DNA from: CALOBA01 sp942491465
Lineage (GTDB): Bacteria; Pseudomonadota; Gammaproteobacteria; Chromatiales; Chromatiaceae
Direction: 5' to 3'
DNA: 64,000 nt
NCBI GenBank assembly: GCA_942491465.1
Contig: CALOBA010000073.1
Span: 94,610 to 158,609 of the forward strand
In this document: piece after piece, positions 43,884 to 52,434 of the stretch
Numbering within the stretch: the first letter of the stretch is position 1
How the letters are laid out: every line of letters begins with the position of its first letter
Program-made: the position numbers and the translations under genes
Notes under the pieces: model-generated
Database searches by the model: none
Seen by the model: the letters and a program-made list of their open reading frames with translations, nothing else
Told to the model about the DNA's origin: nothing

Positions 43884-45311
43884 TCAATCCTCGGGCAGGA
43901 TCGGCGTCGTCGCCCCCTGTTCCGGGTCCAGGTCGGTGTTGAACCAGGCGAGCTTCTCGCGCAGGCGCACCACCTCGCCGACGATCACCAGCGTCGGCGG
44001 CTGGGGCCGGTCCTTCTCGACCTCGGCGAGGATGTTCGCCAAGGTCCCGGCGTAGACCTTCTGCATGTGGGTCGTGCCCTGCTGGATCAGGGCGATGGGC
44101 ATCTGCGGCGAGACGCCGTGGCCCATCAGCTGCTCGACGATGACCGGCAGGCCCACCAGGCCCATGTAGAACACCACCGTCTGGTTGGGCTGCGCCAGCT
44201 GGCTCCAGTTCAGGTTGATGCTGCCGTCCTTCAGGTGGCCGGTGACGAAGGTGACCGATTGGGCATGGTCGCGGTGGGTCAGCGGGATGCCGCAATAGCT
44301 GGCGCAACCCGCCGCCGCGGTGATGCCGGGGATGACCTGGAACGGGATGCCCTCGGCGGCCAGGGTGTCGATCTCCTCGCCGCCGCGGCCGAAGATGAAG
44401 GGGTCGCCGCCCTTGAGCCGCAGCACCCGGTGACCCTCCTTGGCCAGCCGCGCGAGCAGGGCGTTGATCTCCTCCTGGCGCATGGTGTGCTTGTTGCGCT
44501 CCTTGCCGACGTAGATGTGCTCGGCATCGCGGCGCACCATGTCGATGATCGGCTTTGCCACCAGCCGGTCGTAGACCACGACGTCGGCCTGCTGCATCAG
44601 GCGCAGTGCGCGGAAGGTCAGCAGGTCGGGGTCGCCGGGGCCGGCGCCGACCAGATAGACCTCGCCCATGGATGGCCCGGTGTCGGCGGCGAGCTCGCGC
44701 TCCATGGCCTGATCGGCCTCGTCCATCAGCCCGGCGAACACGCGCTCGGCGACGCCGCCCTGCAGCACCCGATCCCAAAACCGCCGCCGGTCGCGCTGCT
44801 CGTCGAAGCGCTCCTTGACGCGGTCGCGGTAGCGCGCGCACAGATCGGCCAGGCGGCCGTAGCCGGCGGGCACCAGCGACTCCAGCCGGGCGCGGATCAT
44901 ACGCGCCAGCACCGGTGATGCGGTGCCGGTGGAGACGGCGACCACCACCGGCGAGCGGTCGATGATCGACGGCATGATGAAGCTGCAGTCCTCGGGCTGG
45001 TCGGCCACGTTGACCGGGATGCCCCGTTCATGGCCCAGCGCGGCGATACGCTTGTTGGTGGCGCGATCGTCGGTGGCGGCGATGACCAGGCGCATGCCCT
45101 CAAGATCGTCGTCGGCGAAGGTACGCGCGTGGTGATGCAGCTTGCCCGCCTCGGCCAGCGCGCGCACCTCATCGACCACTTGGGGCGCGACCACATGCGC
45201 ATCGGCGCCGGCGCGCAGCAGGTTCTTGAGCTTGCGCAAGGCGATCGGGCCTCCGCCGACCACCAGGCAGGGTTGGCGCTTGATGTCGAGGAAGACGGGC
45301 AGGTGCTCCAT
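43884..45311 (-). CDS. cysG: siroheme synthase (trifunctional CysG)
   Basis: 475 aa. N-terminal precorrin-2 dehydrogenase/ferrochelatase: LPVFLDIKRQPCLVVGGGPI with the NAD-binding GGGPIALRK, VIAATDDRATNK, VNVADQPEDCSFIMPSIIDR. C-terminal uroporphyrinogen III methyltransferase from about residue 215: EVYLVGAGPGDPDLLTFRAL, VYDRLV, YVGKERNKHTMRQEEINALL, VLRLKGGDPFIFGRGGEEID and IPLTHRDHAQSVTFVTGH. It makes siroheme for sulfite reductases, including reverse Dsr. A rhodanese–tusA–dsrE2 cluster starts 224 bp away, divergently, consistent with a sulfur metabolism neighbourhood. Confidence 0.95.
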   Translation of the reverse strand: MEHLPVFLDIKRQPCLVVGGGPIALRKLKNLLRAGADAHVVAPQVVDEVRALAEAGKLHHHARTFADDDLEGMRLVIAATDDRATNKRIAALGHERGIPVNVADQPEDCSFIMPSIIDRSPVVVAVSTGTASPVLARMIRARLESLVPAGYGRLADLCARYRDRVKERFDEQRDRRRFWDRVLQGGVAERVFAGLMDEADQAMERELAADTGPSMGEVYLVGAGPGDPDLLTFRALRLMQQADVVVYDRLVAKPIIDMVRRDAEHIYVGKERNKHTMRQEEINALLARLAKEGHRVLRLKGGDPFIFGRGGEEIDTLAAEGIPFQVIPGITAAAGCASYCGIPLTHRDHAQSVTFVTGHLKDGSINLNWSQLAQPNQTVVFYMGLVGLPVIVEQLMGHGVSPQMPIALIQQGTTHMQKVYAGTLANILAEVEKDRPQPPTLVIVGEVVRLREKLAWFNTDLDPEQGATTPILPED

Positions 45312-45534
45312 AGCGTAATCTTTCTGTGTTCAATCGGGTCCGCGGCAGCGGAGGATGGCGAGCCCGGCCGGTGCCGAGGCTCAGGCGGATGATGACTGGA
45401 ATCCCGCCGAGATGGTGCCCAAATCTGGAACGCGCAGCGATACGGATCGCGCTCGGACCACGGTCGGCTTGCGCCGGGCTTCGTCAACGTAGTCTAATAT
45501 ACTGAAATACTAGGTTTAAGGGTAGGTGTAAGAC

Positions 45535-45864
45535 GTGATCAACGAAATCGACTCCGAGGCTCTCCAGGCGCGCCTGCAGCAGGGCGACGACCTGCTGCTG
45601 ATCGACATTCGCACCCCCGCCGAGGTCGCCCAGGGTGCAATCCCGGCGGCCACTCATCACATCCCGATGCACCTGTTGCCGGTCCGGGCGGCGGAGCTGC
45701 CGAAGGACAAGGATGTGATCCTGTATTGCCGTAGCGGCGCGCGCTCCTACCACGCCTGCCAGTTCCTGGCGCAGCAGGGTTGGGATCGTTCCATCAACCT
45801 CCGCGGCGGCATCATCGCCTGGGCCAGACACGGCTACGAGATCGGGACGCTGGAGCTGGGCTGA
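45535..45864 (+). CDS. single-domain rhodanese sulfurtransferase
   Basis: 109 aa, GTG start at 45535 after GGGTAGG. DLLLIDIRTPAEVAQGAIPA, ATHHIPMHLLPVR, KDVILYCRSGARSYHACQFL with the active-site Cys in YCRSGARS, and NLRGGIIAWARHGYEI. It is the first gene of the rhd–tusA–dsrE2 set that in sulfur oxidisers mobilises and passes persulfide sulfur in the cytoplasm; here it would donate to TusA. The divergent cysG promoter region is AT-rich (45490–45530). Confidence 0.88.
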   Translation: MINEIDSEALQARLQQGDDLLLIDIRTPAEVAQGAIPAATHHIPMHLLPVRAAELPKDKDVILYCRSGARSYHACQFLAQQGWDRSINLRGGIIAWARHGYEIGTLELG

Positions 45865-46050
45865 GCCGCGCCCAGCTCGGTCGCCGATGGCCGGTGACGG
45901 GGCTCGGAGCGACCAATTTCCGACTGAATCCTTGCGTTTTGTCATCTGTTGGCCTATAAATCAGCACCTTCGCTGATACTGAAATTCTAACGCAGCGAGG
46001 CGATGCCCTCGTTATTCCCTTCCCCTGATCATTCAACTGGAGGTTATCCA

Positions 46051-46281
46051 ATGGCAGATTTCGACCAGGAACTCGACGCAAGCGGCCTGAACTGTCCCCT
46101 GCCGATCCTGCGTGCCAAGAAGACGCTGACGGCTATGGAAGCGGGCCAGGTGCTGCACGTGATCGCCACCGATCCGGGCTCGGTCAAGGACTTCGACGCC
46201 TTCGCCAAGCAGACCGGCAACGAGCTGATGAGCTCCGGCGAAGAAGGCGGCAAGTTCCACTTCATGATCAAGAAGAGCTGA
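46051..46281 (+). CDS. tusA: sulfur carrier protein TusA
   Basis: 76 aa from the ATG at 46051, with a strong GGAGG upstream. ELDASGLNCPLPILRAKKTL holds the sulfur-carrying Cys in CPxP; the rest (AGQVLHVIATDPGSVKDFDA, FMIKK) is standard TusA. It carries persulfide between rhodanese, DsrE-type proteins and DsrC in sulfur-oxidising bacteria. Preceded by a 186-bp gap after rhd with a possible promoter, and followed by an intrinsic terminator. Confidence 0.93.
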   Translation: MADFDQELDASGLNCPLPILRAKKTLTAMEAGQVLHVIATDPGSVKDFDAFAKQTGNELMSSGEEGGKFHFMIKKS

Positions 46282-46377
46282 TTCGGGACGCCGTGCGGCC
46301 GCACCGGCCGCATGCCCCGCCGGTTGCCAGGCCCGCGGCCCATCGCCCCGGCCCGCTCCCCATCTACAGTATTTTGC

Positions 46378-46400
46378 GGGACCCGAACGGGTCCCTTTTT
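46378..46400 (+). terminator. intrinsic terminator between tusA and dsrE2
   Basis: GGGACCC-GAAC-GGGTCCC followed by TTTTT. The T run ends four bases before the dsrE2 ribosome-binding sequence GGAGGA, so it may work as an attenuator. Confidence 0.8.
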
Positions 46401-46411
46401 CGGAGGACACC

Positions 46412-46891
46412 ATGGAACAGAAGAAGCTGGCGATCATCGCCACCAAGGGCTCGCTGGACTGGGCCTATCCCCCCTTCATTCTGGCCTCGACGGCTGCGGC
46501 CCTGGGCTACGAGACGCAGATCTTCTTCACCTTCTACGGGCTGCAGCTGCTGAAGAAGAAGCTCAGCCTGCAGGTCTCGGCGCTGGGCAACCCCGGCATG
46601 CCGATGCCGGGCGGCATGGAGAAGTGGGTGCCGCCGATCCTGCTGGGTCTGCCGCTGGCCGAGACCGGCATGACCGCCATGATGAAGCAGAAGATGAAGT
46701 CCAAGGGCGTGGCGAGCATCGAGGAGCTGCGCGAACTTTGCCAAGAGGCCGAGGTCAAGTTCATCGCCTGCCAGATGACCGTGGATCTGTTCGACATGGA
46801 CCAGAATGCCTTCATCGACGGCGTCGAGTACGCCGGTGCCGCGGCCTTCTTCGAGTTCGCCGGCGAGAGCGATATCTGCTTGTACATCTAA
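46412..46891 (+). CDS. DsrE2-type sulfur-transfer protein
   Basis: 159 aa: KLAIIATKGSLDWAYPPFIL, ASTAAALGYETQIFFTFYGL, QLLKKKLSLQVSALGNPGMP, then VKFIACQMTVDLFDMDQNAF with the conserved Cys in ACQMT, and GVEYAGAAAFFEFAGES. The DsrE/F-fold family, DsrE2 branch, is typically encoded right after rhd and tusA in sulfur oxidisers and exchanges sulfur with TusA. The gene starts after an intrinsic terminator with its own strong ribosome-binding site. Confidence 0.88.
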   Translation: MEQKKLAIIATKGSLDWAYPPFILASTAAALGYETQIFFTFYGLQLLKKKLSLQVSALGNPGMPMPGGMEKWVPPILLGLPLAETGMTAMMKQKMKSKGVASIEELRELCQEAEVKFIACQMTVDLFDMDQNAFIDGVEYAGAAAFFEFAGESDICLYI

Positions 46892-46926
46892 CGCCCCGCG
46901 AGCACTGTTTGCGGTATCGAAAAAGA

Positions 46927-46956
46927 AGGCCGGCCCCCGGGGAGGGGTCGGCCTTA
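46927..46956. terminator. bidirectional hairpin between dsrE2 and fadL
   Basis: AAGGCCGGCCCC and GGGGTCGGCCTT form a 12-bp stem with one G·T pair. On the minus strand it is followed by CTTTTT, so it best serves leftward transcripts from the fadL gene; it also lies 36 bp after dsrE2. Confidence 0.65.
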
Positions 46957-47007
46957 AACGTTGCGCGACGGGGAGTCGCGCATTGGGGGAAAACGTTCGC
47001 GGTCCTG

Positions 47008-47066
47008 CTTAGGATCGGTTCAGAAACAAGTGGCGCAGACGCCCGCTCGCTGAACCTTGACTTAAG
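47008..47066. repeat. short inverted-repeat element, 59-bp form
   Basis: Starts CTTAGGATCGGTTCAGAAAC and ends CTGAACCTTGACTTAAG. The two ends are imperfect inverted repeats and match the ends of the 107-bp copy at 58995. It lies just downstream of the fadL stop. Confidence 0.65.
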
Positions 47067-47075
47067 AGGAACCGA

Positions 47076-48401
47076 CTAGAAGGTCTTGGTCAGCTCCAGG
47101 CCGATGAGATGGGCGTTGCCGTCGTAGTCGCCGGCGATGGCGGTGGTGCCGTTGATGTCGTCGCCGAGACCGCCGTAGGGACGGCTCCCGGTGACCTTGC
47201 GCTTACCATCGAACCAGGCGTACATGTAGCCGAAGTCAACCTGCCAGCCTTGCCCCAGGTCTTGACCGATGCCGATGCCCATCAGGTGGCGGTCGTTGTC
47301 CGGGATGCGTGGGCTGAAGTAGTCGTCGTCCTGGGGCGTTTCGTCGTAGGAGTAGCCGAGGCGCAGCTGGGTCTTCTCCAGGGCCTGCCAGGTGAAGCCG
47401 ATTCGGTAGGCGTTGGTATCCGTCCAGTTGTTCTGGTCCCGCAGGATGACCTGCCCGCCGACGCCTTTGACGACGATCTCGCTGAACTCGCTCCAGCCGG
47501 TGCGGTTCCAGTCCAGTTCGACCGCCAGGTCGGGCGTGATCTTGAAGCGGGCACCGACCTGCAGCCGCCAGGGCAGGTTCAGGTCCAAGCTCGCACCCTG
47601 GGTGTTGGGCAGCACGCCGAGCAGCATCAGCGTGTCGTTGGTCGGCCGGTACTGGCCTTCGATGTCCACCGTGGCCGCGGAGTGGTAGGAGGCACCGATG
47701 CTCCAGCGATCGGCGGCGTAGAGGGCGGCGAGATTGTAGCCGTAGCCATGGCCGTCCCCGGACAGCGTCGTCAGCGACGAGTTGAGCTTGGCCTTCTTGG
47801 CGTAGTAGTAGTCCATGCCGGCGGAGATGCTGAAGTCATCGGTGACCCGAAAGGCGAAGGTCGGCGAGAGATCCAGGATCTCGGCCTTGCTTGCGGTGGG
47901 CTGCGGACCGTCTGGGAGGTCAAAGCTGATGGGCGGGTAGGGCGGCGGCAGGACCTGGATGTCGCGGCTGGTCTCGCCGGAGATGGCCGGGAAGGTTCCC
48001 ACGTCCCAGCGTGTCTCCAGTCCGAACGGCGCGTTCAGGGCGAAGCCGGCGCGCCAGCGGTCGTTGATGACCACCGCGCCCTGGATCATGGGTGCGTAAA
48101 CCCAGTCCGCGCCATGGCTTTCGTGGTTGCCGGTAGCGGTCTTGACCGAGAAGGTGGGGGAGATGAACAGGGTGCCGAGGGCCAGGCTGCTGCTGTCGTG
48201 GAAGCCCATGGCCGCCGGGTTGTAGGCAAAGGCGCCCACATCATCGGGATTTGCAACGAGGGCGTTGGCGGTGCCGACGCCGGCGGTGGACAGCTCGGAA
48301 ACCGCGAAGCCGGAGGCCAGTGCTGTTGGATTCATGCAGCAGATGCCGGCGATGCCGGCAACGGCGGGTGCTACGATCTTGATTACTTTATTGTTCAGCA
48401 T
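47076..48401 (-). CDS. FadL/OmpP1-type outer-membrane transporter
   Basis: 441 aa. A signal peptide ending TALASG is followed by FAVSELSTAGVGTANALVAN, PDDVGAFAYNPAAMGFHDSS, the N-terminal hatch signature of FadL proteins (long-chain fatty acids, aromatics). The rest is amphipathic beta strands (RWRAGFALNAPFGLETRWDV, FSISAGMDYYYAKKAKLNSS, DRWSIGASYHSAATVDIEGQ) ending LIGLELTKTF with a C-terminal Phe, as in outer-membrane barrels. The gene is divergent from the LysR gene at 48699 across about 300 bp; regulation by it is possible. Confidence 0.85.
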   Translation of the reverse strand: MLNNKVIKIVAPAVAGIAGICCMNPTALASGFAVSELSTAGVGTANALVANPDDVGAFAYNPAAMGFHDSSSLALGTLFISPTFSVKTATGNHESHGADWVYAPMIQGAVVINDRWRAGFALNAPFGLETRWDVGTFPAISGETSRDIQVLPPPYPPISFDLPDGPQPTASKAEILDLSPTFAFRVTDDFSISAGMDYYYAKKAKLNSSLTTLSGDGHGYGYNLAALYAADRWSIGASYHSAATVDIEGQYRPTNDTLMLLGVLPNTQGASLDLNLPWRLQVGARFKITPDLAVELDWNRTGWSEFSEIVVKGVGGQVILRDQNNWTDTNAYRIGFTWQALEKTQLRLGYSYDETPQDDDYFSPRIPDNDRHLMGIGIGQDLGQGWQVDFGYMYAWFDGKRKVTGSRPYGGLGDDINGTTAIAGDYDGNAHLIGLELTKTF

Positions 48402-48698
48402 GTTGTCTCCCCGATTCGCGTGCTCGATCGGACCTGTGCTCGGGTCCGCTTGATATCATTTTGCCGAACTATACGCCACATTGTTGTTTTTTTCCAGTCC
48501 ACTGTTGTTTCCGGGCACTTCCGCGGCCTTTCCTGCTTCGCATGTCGGTATTGCGATACAGTCTCGGGCGGTTCGCGCAACAGGGGGTCGGTGGAAGTCC
48601 ATGAAAATTTTGCACAAATGCGCGGGCAGGGGATCGGTTGTGCTATAAATATTTTTTATTCTGCGATTTCCTGCATATCGGGCTGACGAGGGCGATCG

Positions 48699-49601
48699 AT
48701 GGCCGATCGAAGACTGCAAGTGTTTCACAGCGTTGCGCGGCTACTGAGCTTCACCAAGGCGGCGGAGACGCTGCACATGACCCAGCCGGCGGTCACCTTT
48801 CAGGTCCGCCAGCTTGAGGAGTACTTCAACACGCGGCTGTTCGATCGAACCCACAACCGCATCAGCCTGACCGAGGCCGGGCGAACGGTGTTCGAGTACG
48901 CCGACCGCATCTTCGAGCTCTACGCGGCCATGGAGAACGATGTGCGCGAGATCACCGGCGAGATCAGCGGCGCGCTGACCATCGGTGCCAGCACGACCAT
49001 CGCCGAGTACATGCTGCCGACCCTGCTCGGCGACTTCAAAGCCCGCTATCCCGAGGTGGCGATCCACCTCAAGGTGTCGAACAGCGACGGGATCGTGTCG
49101 ATGGTGGAGAACAACACCATCGATCTCGGTGTGGTGGAGTCGCCGGTCGGGAACAAGAACCTGGTGGTCGAGGCCTGCAAGGAGGACCAGCTCGTGGTCA
49201 TCGTCCCGCCCGGTCATTCCCTCGCCGAGCTGGATCAGTTAACCTTTGATCAGGTGCTGGAATTCCCGTTCATCTGTCGCGAGGAGGGCTCCGGCACCCG
49301 CGAGGTCATCAACGATTACATCCGGCCCCTGCCGTCCTGTGCCACGGGGCTGAAGATCGCCATGGAGTTGGGCAGCCCCGAGGCAGTCAAGGGTGCCGTT
49401 GAGGCGGGCATGGGTGTCTCGGTGGTGTCCTGGGCAACGGTCCAGAAGGAGCTGCGGTTGGGCACGCTGGTGACGATCCCGCTGGACCCGCCCCTGCTGC
49501 GGCCGTTCTCATTCGTCCACCAGAAGCAGAAGTTCAAGATGCGCGTGATGGAGGAGCTGTTGGAATTTGCCCGAGGCTACTGCGAGCAGAAGCAGGATTG
49601 A
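48699..49601 (+). CDS. LysR-family transcriptional regulator
   Basis: 300 aa. Helix-turn-helix RLQVFHSVARLLSFTKAAET, LHMTQPAVTFQVRQLEEYFN, TRLFDRTHNRISLTEAGRTV is classical. The co-inducer domain (SGALTIGASTTIAEYMLPTL, TIDLGVVESPVGNKNLVVEA, EFPFICREEGSGTREVINDY, AVKGAVEAGMGVSVVS) resembles the CysL/CbbR-like group. Divergent from fadL, so the shared 297-bp region (48402–48698) is the likely operator site. It may also act on sulfur genes nearby, but no sequence evidence shows that. Confidence 0.85.
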   Translation: MADRRLQVFHSVARLLSFTKAAETLHMTQPAVTFQVRQLEEYFNTRLFDRTHNRISLTEAGRTVFEYADRIFELYAAMENDVREITGEISGALTIGASTTIAEYMLPTLLGDFKARYPEVAIHLKVSNSDGIVSMVENNTIDLGVVESPVGNKNLVVEACKEDQLVVIVPPGHSLAELDQLTFDQVLEFPFICREEGSGTREVINDYIRPLPSCATGLKIAMELGSPEAVKGAVEAGMGVSVVSWATVQKELRLGTLVTIPLDPPLLRPFSFVHQKQKFKMRVMEELLEFARGYCEQKQD

Positions 49602-49694
49602 GTCCATGCCCCGTTCACCCGACACAGGCCGCCGCGCCCCGGTAAACGCCGGCGATGACCATCGGCCCGCCCGCCCAATCACCGGAGACCGGCC

Positions 49695-50120
49695 GTGCTG
49701 AGACCGCAACCGTCCATCTCTCCTGCCGATCGTCGACTGCTTCAGGCGGCGCGGGGGCTCGATGAGGCCGATCGCCAGACCCTGATCGCCTTCGCCGAGT
49801 TTCTCGCCTCGCGCCGGGGCCCGGCAACCGCGCCCATCGCCGAGCCGACCCGGGAGCCGCGCCCCGAGAAGGAATCGGTGGTCGCCGCCATCAAGCGCCT
49901 GCGCCGTACCTTTCCGATGCTCGACAGCGGCGATCTGCTCGATGAGACCTCGACGCTGATGAGCGCCCATATTCTGCAAGGCGTCGCGGCAAACGAGGTC
50001 ATCGATCAGCTGGAGGTGCTGTTCGCCACGCGTTATCAGGGCTATCGCGAACAGCTCGACGCCGTTGCTGACGGCACCGCTGCGCCGGAGGCCGGCGACC
50101 GGCCTACCGGTGGCGATTAG
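49695..50120 (+). CDS. conserved hypothetical protein, helical
   Basis: 141 aa from a GTG with GGAG upstream. LLQAARGLDEADRQTLIAFA, EFLASRRGPATAPI, then VAAIKRLRRTFPMLDSGDLL and MSAHILQGVAANEVIDQLEV, LFATRYQGYR. The protein looks like a cytosolic two-helix bundle with a Pro-rich linker. It sits 37 bp before the AI-2E-family gene on the same strand and is probably co-transcribed. I do not recognise a named family. Confidence 0.65.
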   Translation: MLRPQPSISPADRRLLQAARGLDEADRQTLIAFAEFLASRRGPATAPIAEPTREPRPEKESVVAAIKRLRRTFPMLDSGDLLDETSTLMSAHILQGVAANEVIDQLEVLFATRYQGYREQLDAVADGTAAPEAGDRPTGGD

Positions 50121-50157
50121 CCGGGCCTAGGGTTCGCCGAGACCGCGCACGCTCCCC

Positions 50158-51219
50158 ATGCAGATCCTTACCGACTGGTTCCGCCGCTACTTCTCGGACC
50201 CGCAGGTCCTCTTCCTGTCGGTCCTGATCCTGGTCATCTTCGTGGTGCTGATGACGCTCGGCCATATGCTGACGCCGGTGCTCGCGAGCATTGTCATCGC
50301 CTATCTGCTGGAAGGGCTGATCTGCTTTTTGCAGCGCAATCGCTGGCCGCGCCTGGTGGCGGTCAGCGTGGTGTTCTCGCTGTTTCTGCTGTTTGTGGTC
50401 TCGCTGCTGATCGGCGTACTGCCGCGGCTGTCACGGCAGGTCACGGATTTGGTGCAGCAGCTACCGACGATGATCTCCCAGGGTCAATCGGTTCTGATGG
50501 AGCTGCCGGAACGCTATCCGGACCTGGTGACCGCGGAGCAGATTCAGGAACTGATCGGCGGCATCCGCGGCGAAATCGCCAACTTCGGCCAACAAATCCT
50601 GTCGGTCTCGGTGTCGTCGGTAGTCGGTGTCATCACCCTGCTGGTCTATCTGATCCTGATGCCGCTGCTGGTCTTCTTTTTCCTCAAGGACAAGGAGCTG
50701 ATCTTCGGCTGGTTCCGCCGTTATCTGCCGCGGCACCGGGCCATCGCCGGCTATGTCTGGTATGACGTGGACCGGCAGCTGTCGAATTACGTGCGCGGCA
50801 AGTTCTGGGAGATCCTGATCGTCTGGGCGGTCAGCTTCGTCACCTTCAGTCTGTTCGGTCTGAACTACGCCATGCTGTTGGCCGTGCTGGTTGGGTTGTC
50901 GGTGATCGTCCCCTACATCGGGGCATCGGTGGTGACCATTCCGGTCCTGTTGATCGCTTGGTTCCAATGGGGCTGGGGGCCGACGTTTCTCTGGCTCAGC
51001 GTCGCCTACCTGATCATCCAGGCCCTGGACGGCAACGTGCTGGTGCCGCTGCTGTTCTCGGAGGTTGTGGATCTGCATCCGGTGGCCATCATCGTTGCCA
51101 TCCTGGTCTTCGGCGGCATCTGGGGTTTCTGGGGCGTCTTTTTTGCTATCCCGCTGGCCACGCTGGTGCAGGCGGTGCTGGTGGCTTGGCCCAGCAAGGC
51201 GCCATCCACGACCGGTTAG
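50158..51219 (+). CDS. AI-2E/PerM-family membrane transporter
   Basis: 353 aa. About eight hydrophobic segments (VLFLSVLILVIFVVLMTLGH, VVGVITLLVYLILMPLLVFF, LLAVLVGLSVIVPYIGASVV) with the family signature FFLKDKELIFGWFRRYLPR, VDRQLSNYVRGKFWEILIVW and LDGNVLVPLLFSEVVDLHPV, IIVAILVFGGIWGFWGVFFA. Members export autoinducers or other small molecules, but most, like PerM, have unknown substrates. The stop overlaps a 10-bp-stem hairpin at 51216. Confidence 0.85.
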   Translation: MQILTDWFRRYFSDPQVLFLSVLILVIFVVLMTLGHMLTPVLASIVIAYLLEGLICFLQRNRWPRLVAVSVVFSLFLLFVVSLLIGVLPRLSRQVTDLVQQLPTMISQGQSVLMELPERYPDLVTAEQIQELIGGIRGEIANFGQQILSVSVSSVVGVITLLVYLILMPLLVFFFLKDKELIFGWFRRYLPRHRAIAGYVWYDVDRQLSNYVRGKFWEILIVWAVSFVTFSLFGLNYAMLLAVLVGLSVIVPYIGASVVTIPVLLIAWFQWGWGPTFLWLSVAYLIIQALDGNVLVPLLFSEVVDLHPVAIIVAILVFGGIWGFWGVFFAIPLATLVQAVLVAWPSKAPSTTG

Positions 51220-51291
51220 GCGATTGCCGGAAATCGCCTAAAGGCACCACGAGCGGGCGTCTGAACCACTTGTTTTTGAACCGATCCATAG
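51216..51291. repeat. hairpin plus right half of short inverted-repeat element
   Basis: TTAGGCGATT and AATCGCCTAA form a perfect 10-bp stem overlapping the previous stop. Directly after it, AAGGCACCACGAGCGGGCGT continuing through CTGAACCACTTGTTTTTGAA and CCGATCCATAG matches the right half of the 58995 element. Confidence 0.6.
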
Positions 51292-51346
51292 CCCGCGAGT
51301 CCGTCCCTGTCCCTCCCATTTCCGTCAATCCATCGGAGCTGAATCC

Positions 51347-51925
51347 ATGCTGCTGCTCATCATCGGTCTGGTGCTGTTTCTGGGCGCCCATTCCGTCTCG
51401 ATCATCAATGCACCCTGGCGCGACCGCACCGTCGCCCGTATCGGATTGGTCCCCTGGCAAGGTGCGTTCGGCATCCTGGCGTTGACGGGCCTGGTGCTCC
51501 TGGTGATCGGCTACGGCATGGCGCGGGACAGTCTGGACCCGGTGGTCCTATACGATCCGCCCACTTGGACGCGTCACCTGAACCTGCTGCTCATGCTGCC
51601 GGTCTTTCCACTGCTGCTGGCGGCGTACATGCCGGGACGCATCCAGCGCACGGTCAAGCATCCGATGCTGCTCGCGGTGAAGATCTGGGCCCTGGGCCAT
51701 CTGCTGGCGAACGGGACGCTGCCCGACGTGCTGCTGTTCGGCGGCTTCCTGGCCTGGGCGGTGGCGGACCGGATCTCGCTGAAGCGACGCACGCCGATCC
51801 CGGTCCATGGTGCACCCGCGGGGGCCAAGAACGACCTGATTGCGGTGGGGGCGGGATTGGCGCTGTACGTCGCCTTCCTGCTCTTCCTGCATCGCTGGTT
51901 GTTCGGCGTGGCGCCTCTGGGGTAG
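51347..51925 (+). CDS. NnrU family membrane protein
   Basis: 192 aa with about five membrane helices: LLLIIGLVLFLGAHSVSIIN, WQGAFGILALTGLVLLVIGY, LLLMLPVFPLLLAAYMPGR, then IQRTVKHPMLLAVKIWALGH, LLANGTLPDVLLFGGFLAWA. The GR-x-x-x-x-x-HP-x-L-x-x-x-K-x-W-x-x-x-H-L-x-x-NG pattern is the NnrU signature. NnrU is linked with nitric oxide metabolism and denitrification, and shares a fold with the 15-cis-zeta-carotene isomerase Z-ISO. The next gene, convergent, is another nitrogen-oxide-linked family. Confidence 0.85.
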   Translation: MLLLIIGLVLFLGAHSVSIINAPWRDRTVARIGLVPWQGAFGILALTGLVLLVIGYGMARDSLDPVVLYDPPTWTRHLNLLLMLPVFPLLLAAYMPGRIQRTVKHPMLLAVKIWALGHLLANGTLPDVLLFGGFLAWAVADRISLKRRTPIPVHGAPAGAKNDLIAVGAGLALYVAFLLFLHRWLFGVAPLG

Positions 51926-51964
51926 CAGCCGGGGTTAGATCAAGCTGTAATCGTTGTCGTCAGG

Positions 51965-52342
51965 TCAGTGACTGCGGCGCTTGTCCCAGAGGTGCATCAG
52001 GGCGAGCAGCGGGAAGCGGCGCATCATGCGCGGCCCGGCATAGCGCATGACCGCACGGACCTGGGTCCGGCGCTTCTCGCTGTAGCAGTGGGTGGTGCAC
52101 TGGTTGCACACGCGCTTGGCTTCGCCGAACGGGCAGTTGTCCAGGCGTTGGTACGCATATTGCAAGAGATCGGTGCAGTCACCACAAAGCCGGGCGCCGG
52201 GTTCGCGGGCGATGTGCGCGTGGTGGTCGGCGCAGAAGACGTTGAACATCGCCTCGATGGTGCGTTTTTCGCGCCGGACACGGGGGCCGAGCGGGCGAGG
52301 CGGGTGACGACGGATCGGGGTTGCGGGCTTGTTCGGCGTCAT
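51965..52342 (-). CDS. nitrous oxide-stimulated promoter family protein (YgbA-like)
   Basis: 125 aa from the ATG at 52342 with GGAGG upstream. Cys-rich family pattern: RREKRTIEAMFNVFCADHHA, RLCGDCTDLLQYAYQRLDNC, PFGEAKRVCNQCTTHCYSEK, RRTQVRAVMRYAGPRMMRRF. About seven Cys residues could bind a metal or Fe–S cluster. E. coli YgbA responds to nitric oxide through NsrR. An FNR-like box (52376–52389) lies 34–47 bp upstream of this ATG. Confidence 0.85.
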   Translation of the reverse strand: MTPNKPATPIRRHPPRPLGPRVRREKRTIEAMFNVFCADHHAHIAREPGARLCGDCTDLLQYAYQRLDNCPFGEAKRVCNQCTTHCYSEKRRTQVRAVMRYAGPRMMRRFPLLALMHLWDKRRSH

Positions 52343-52375
52343 TTGGCGATTATCCTCCAGGGCCGTCTTGCGGCT

Positions 52376-52389
52376 ATGATCCCGATCAA
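52376..52389. promoter_or_regulatory. FNR/NNR-type operator
   Basis: ATGAT-CCCG-ATCAA differs by one base from TTGAT-N4-ATCAA. It lies between the YgbA-like gene and the divergent L,D-transpeptidase gene. The FNR-type regulator at 55310 keeps the recognition residues for this site. Confidence 0.5.
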
Positions 52390-52434
52390 CAATATCCAAC
52401 TAAACTAGACAGGATTGGCCGAAGCTGAGGCCTG

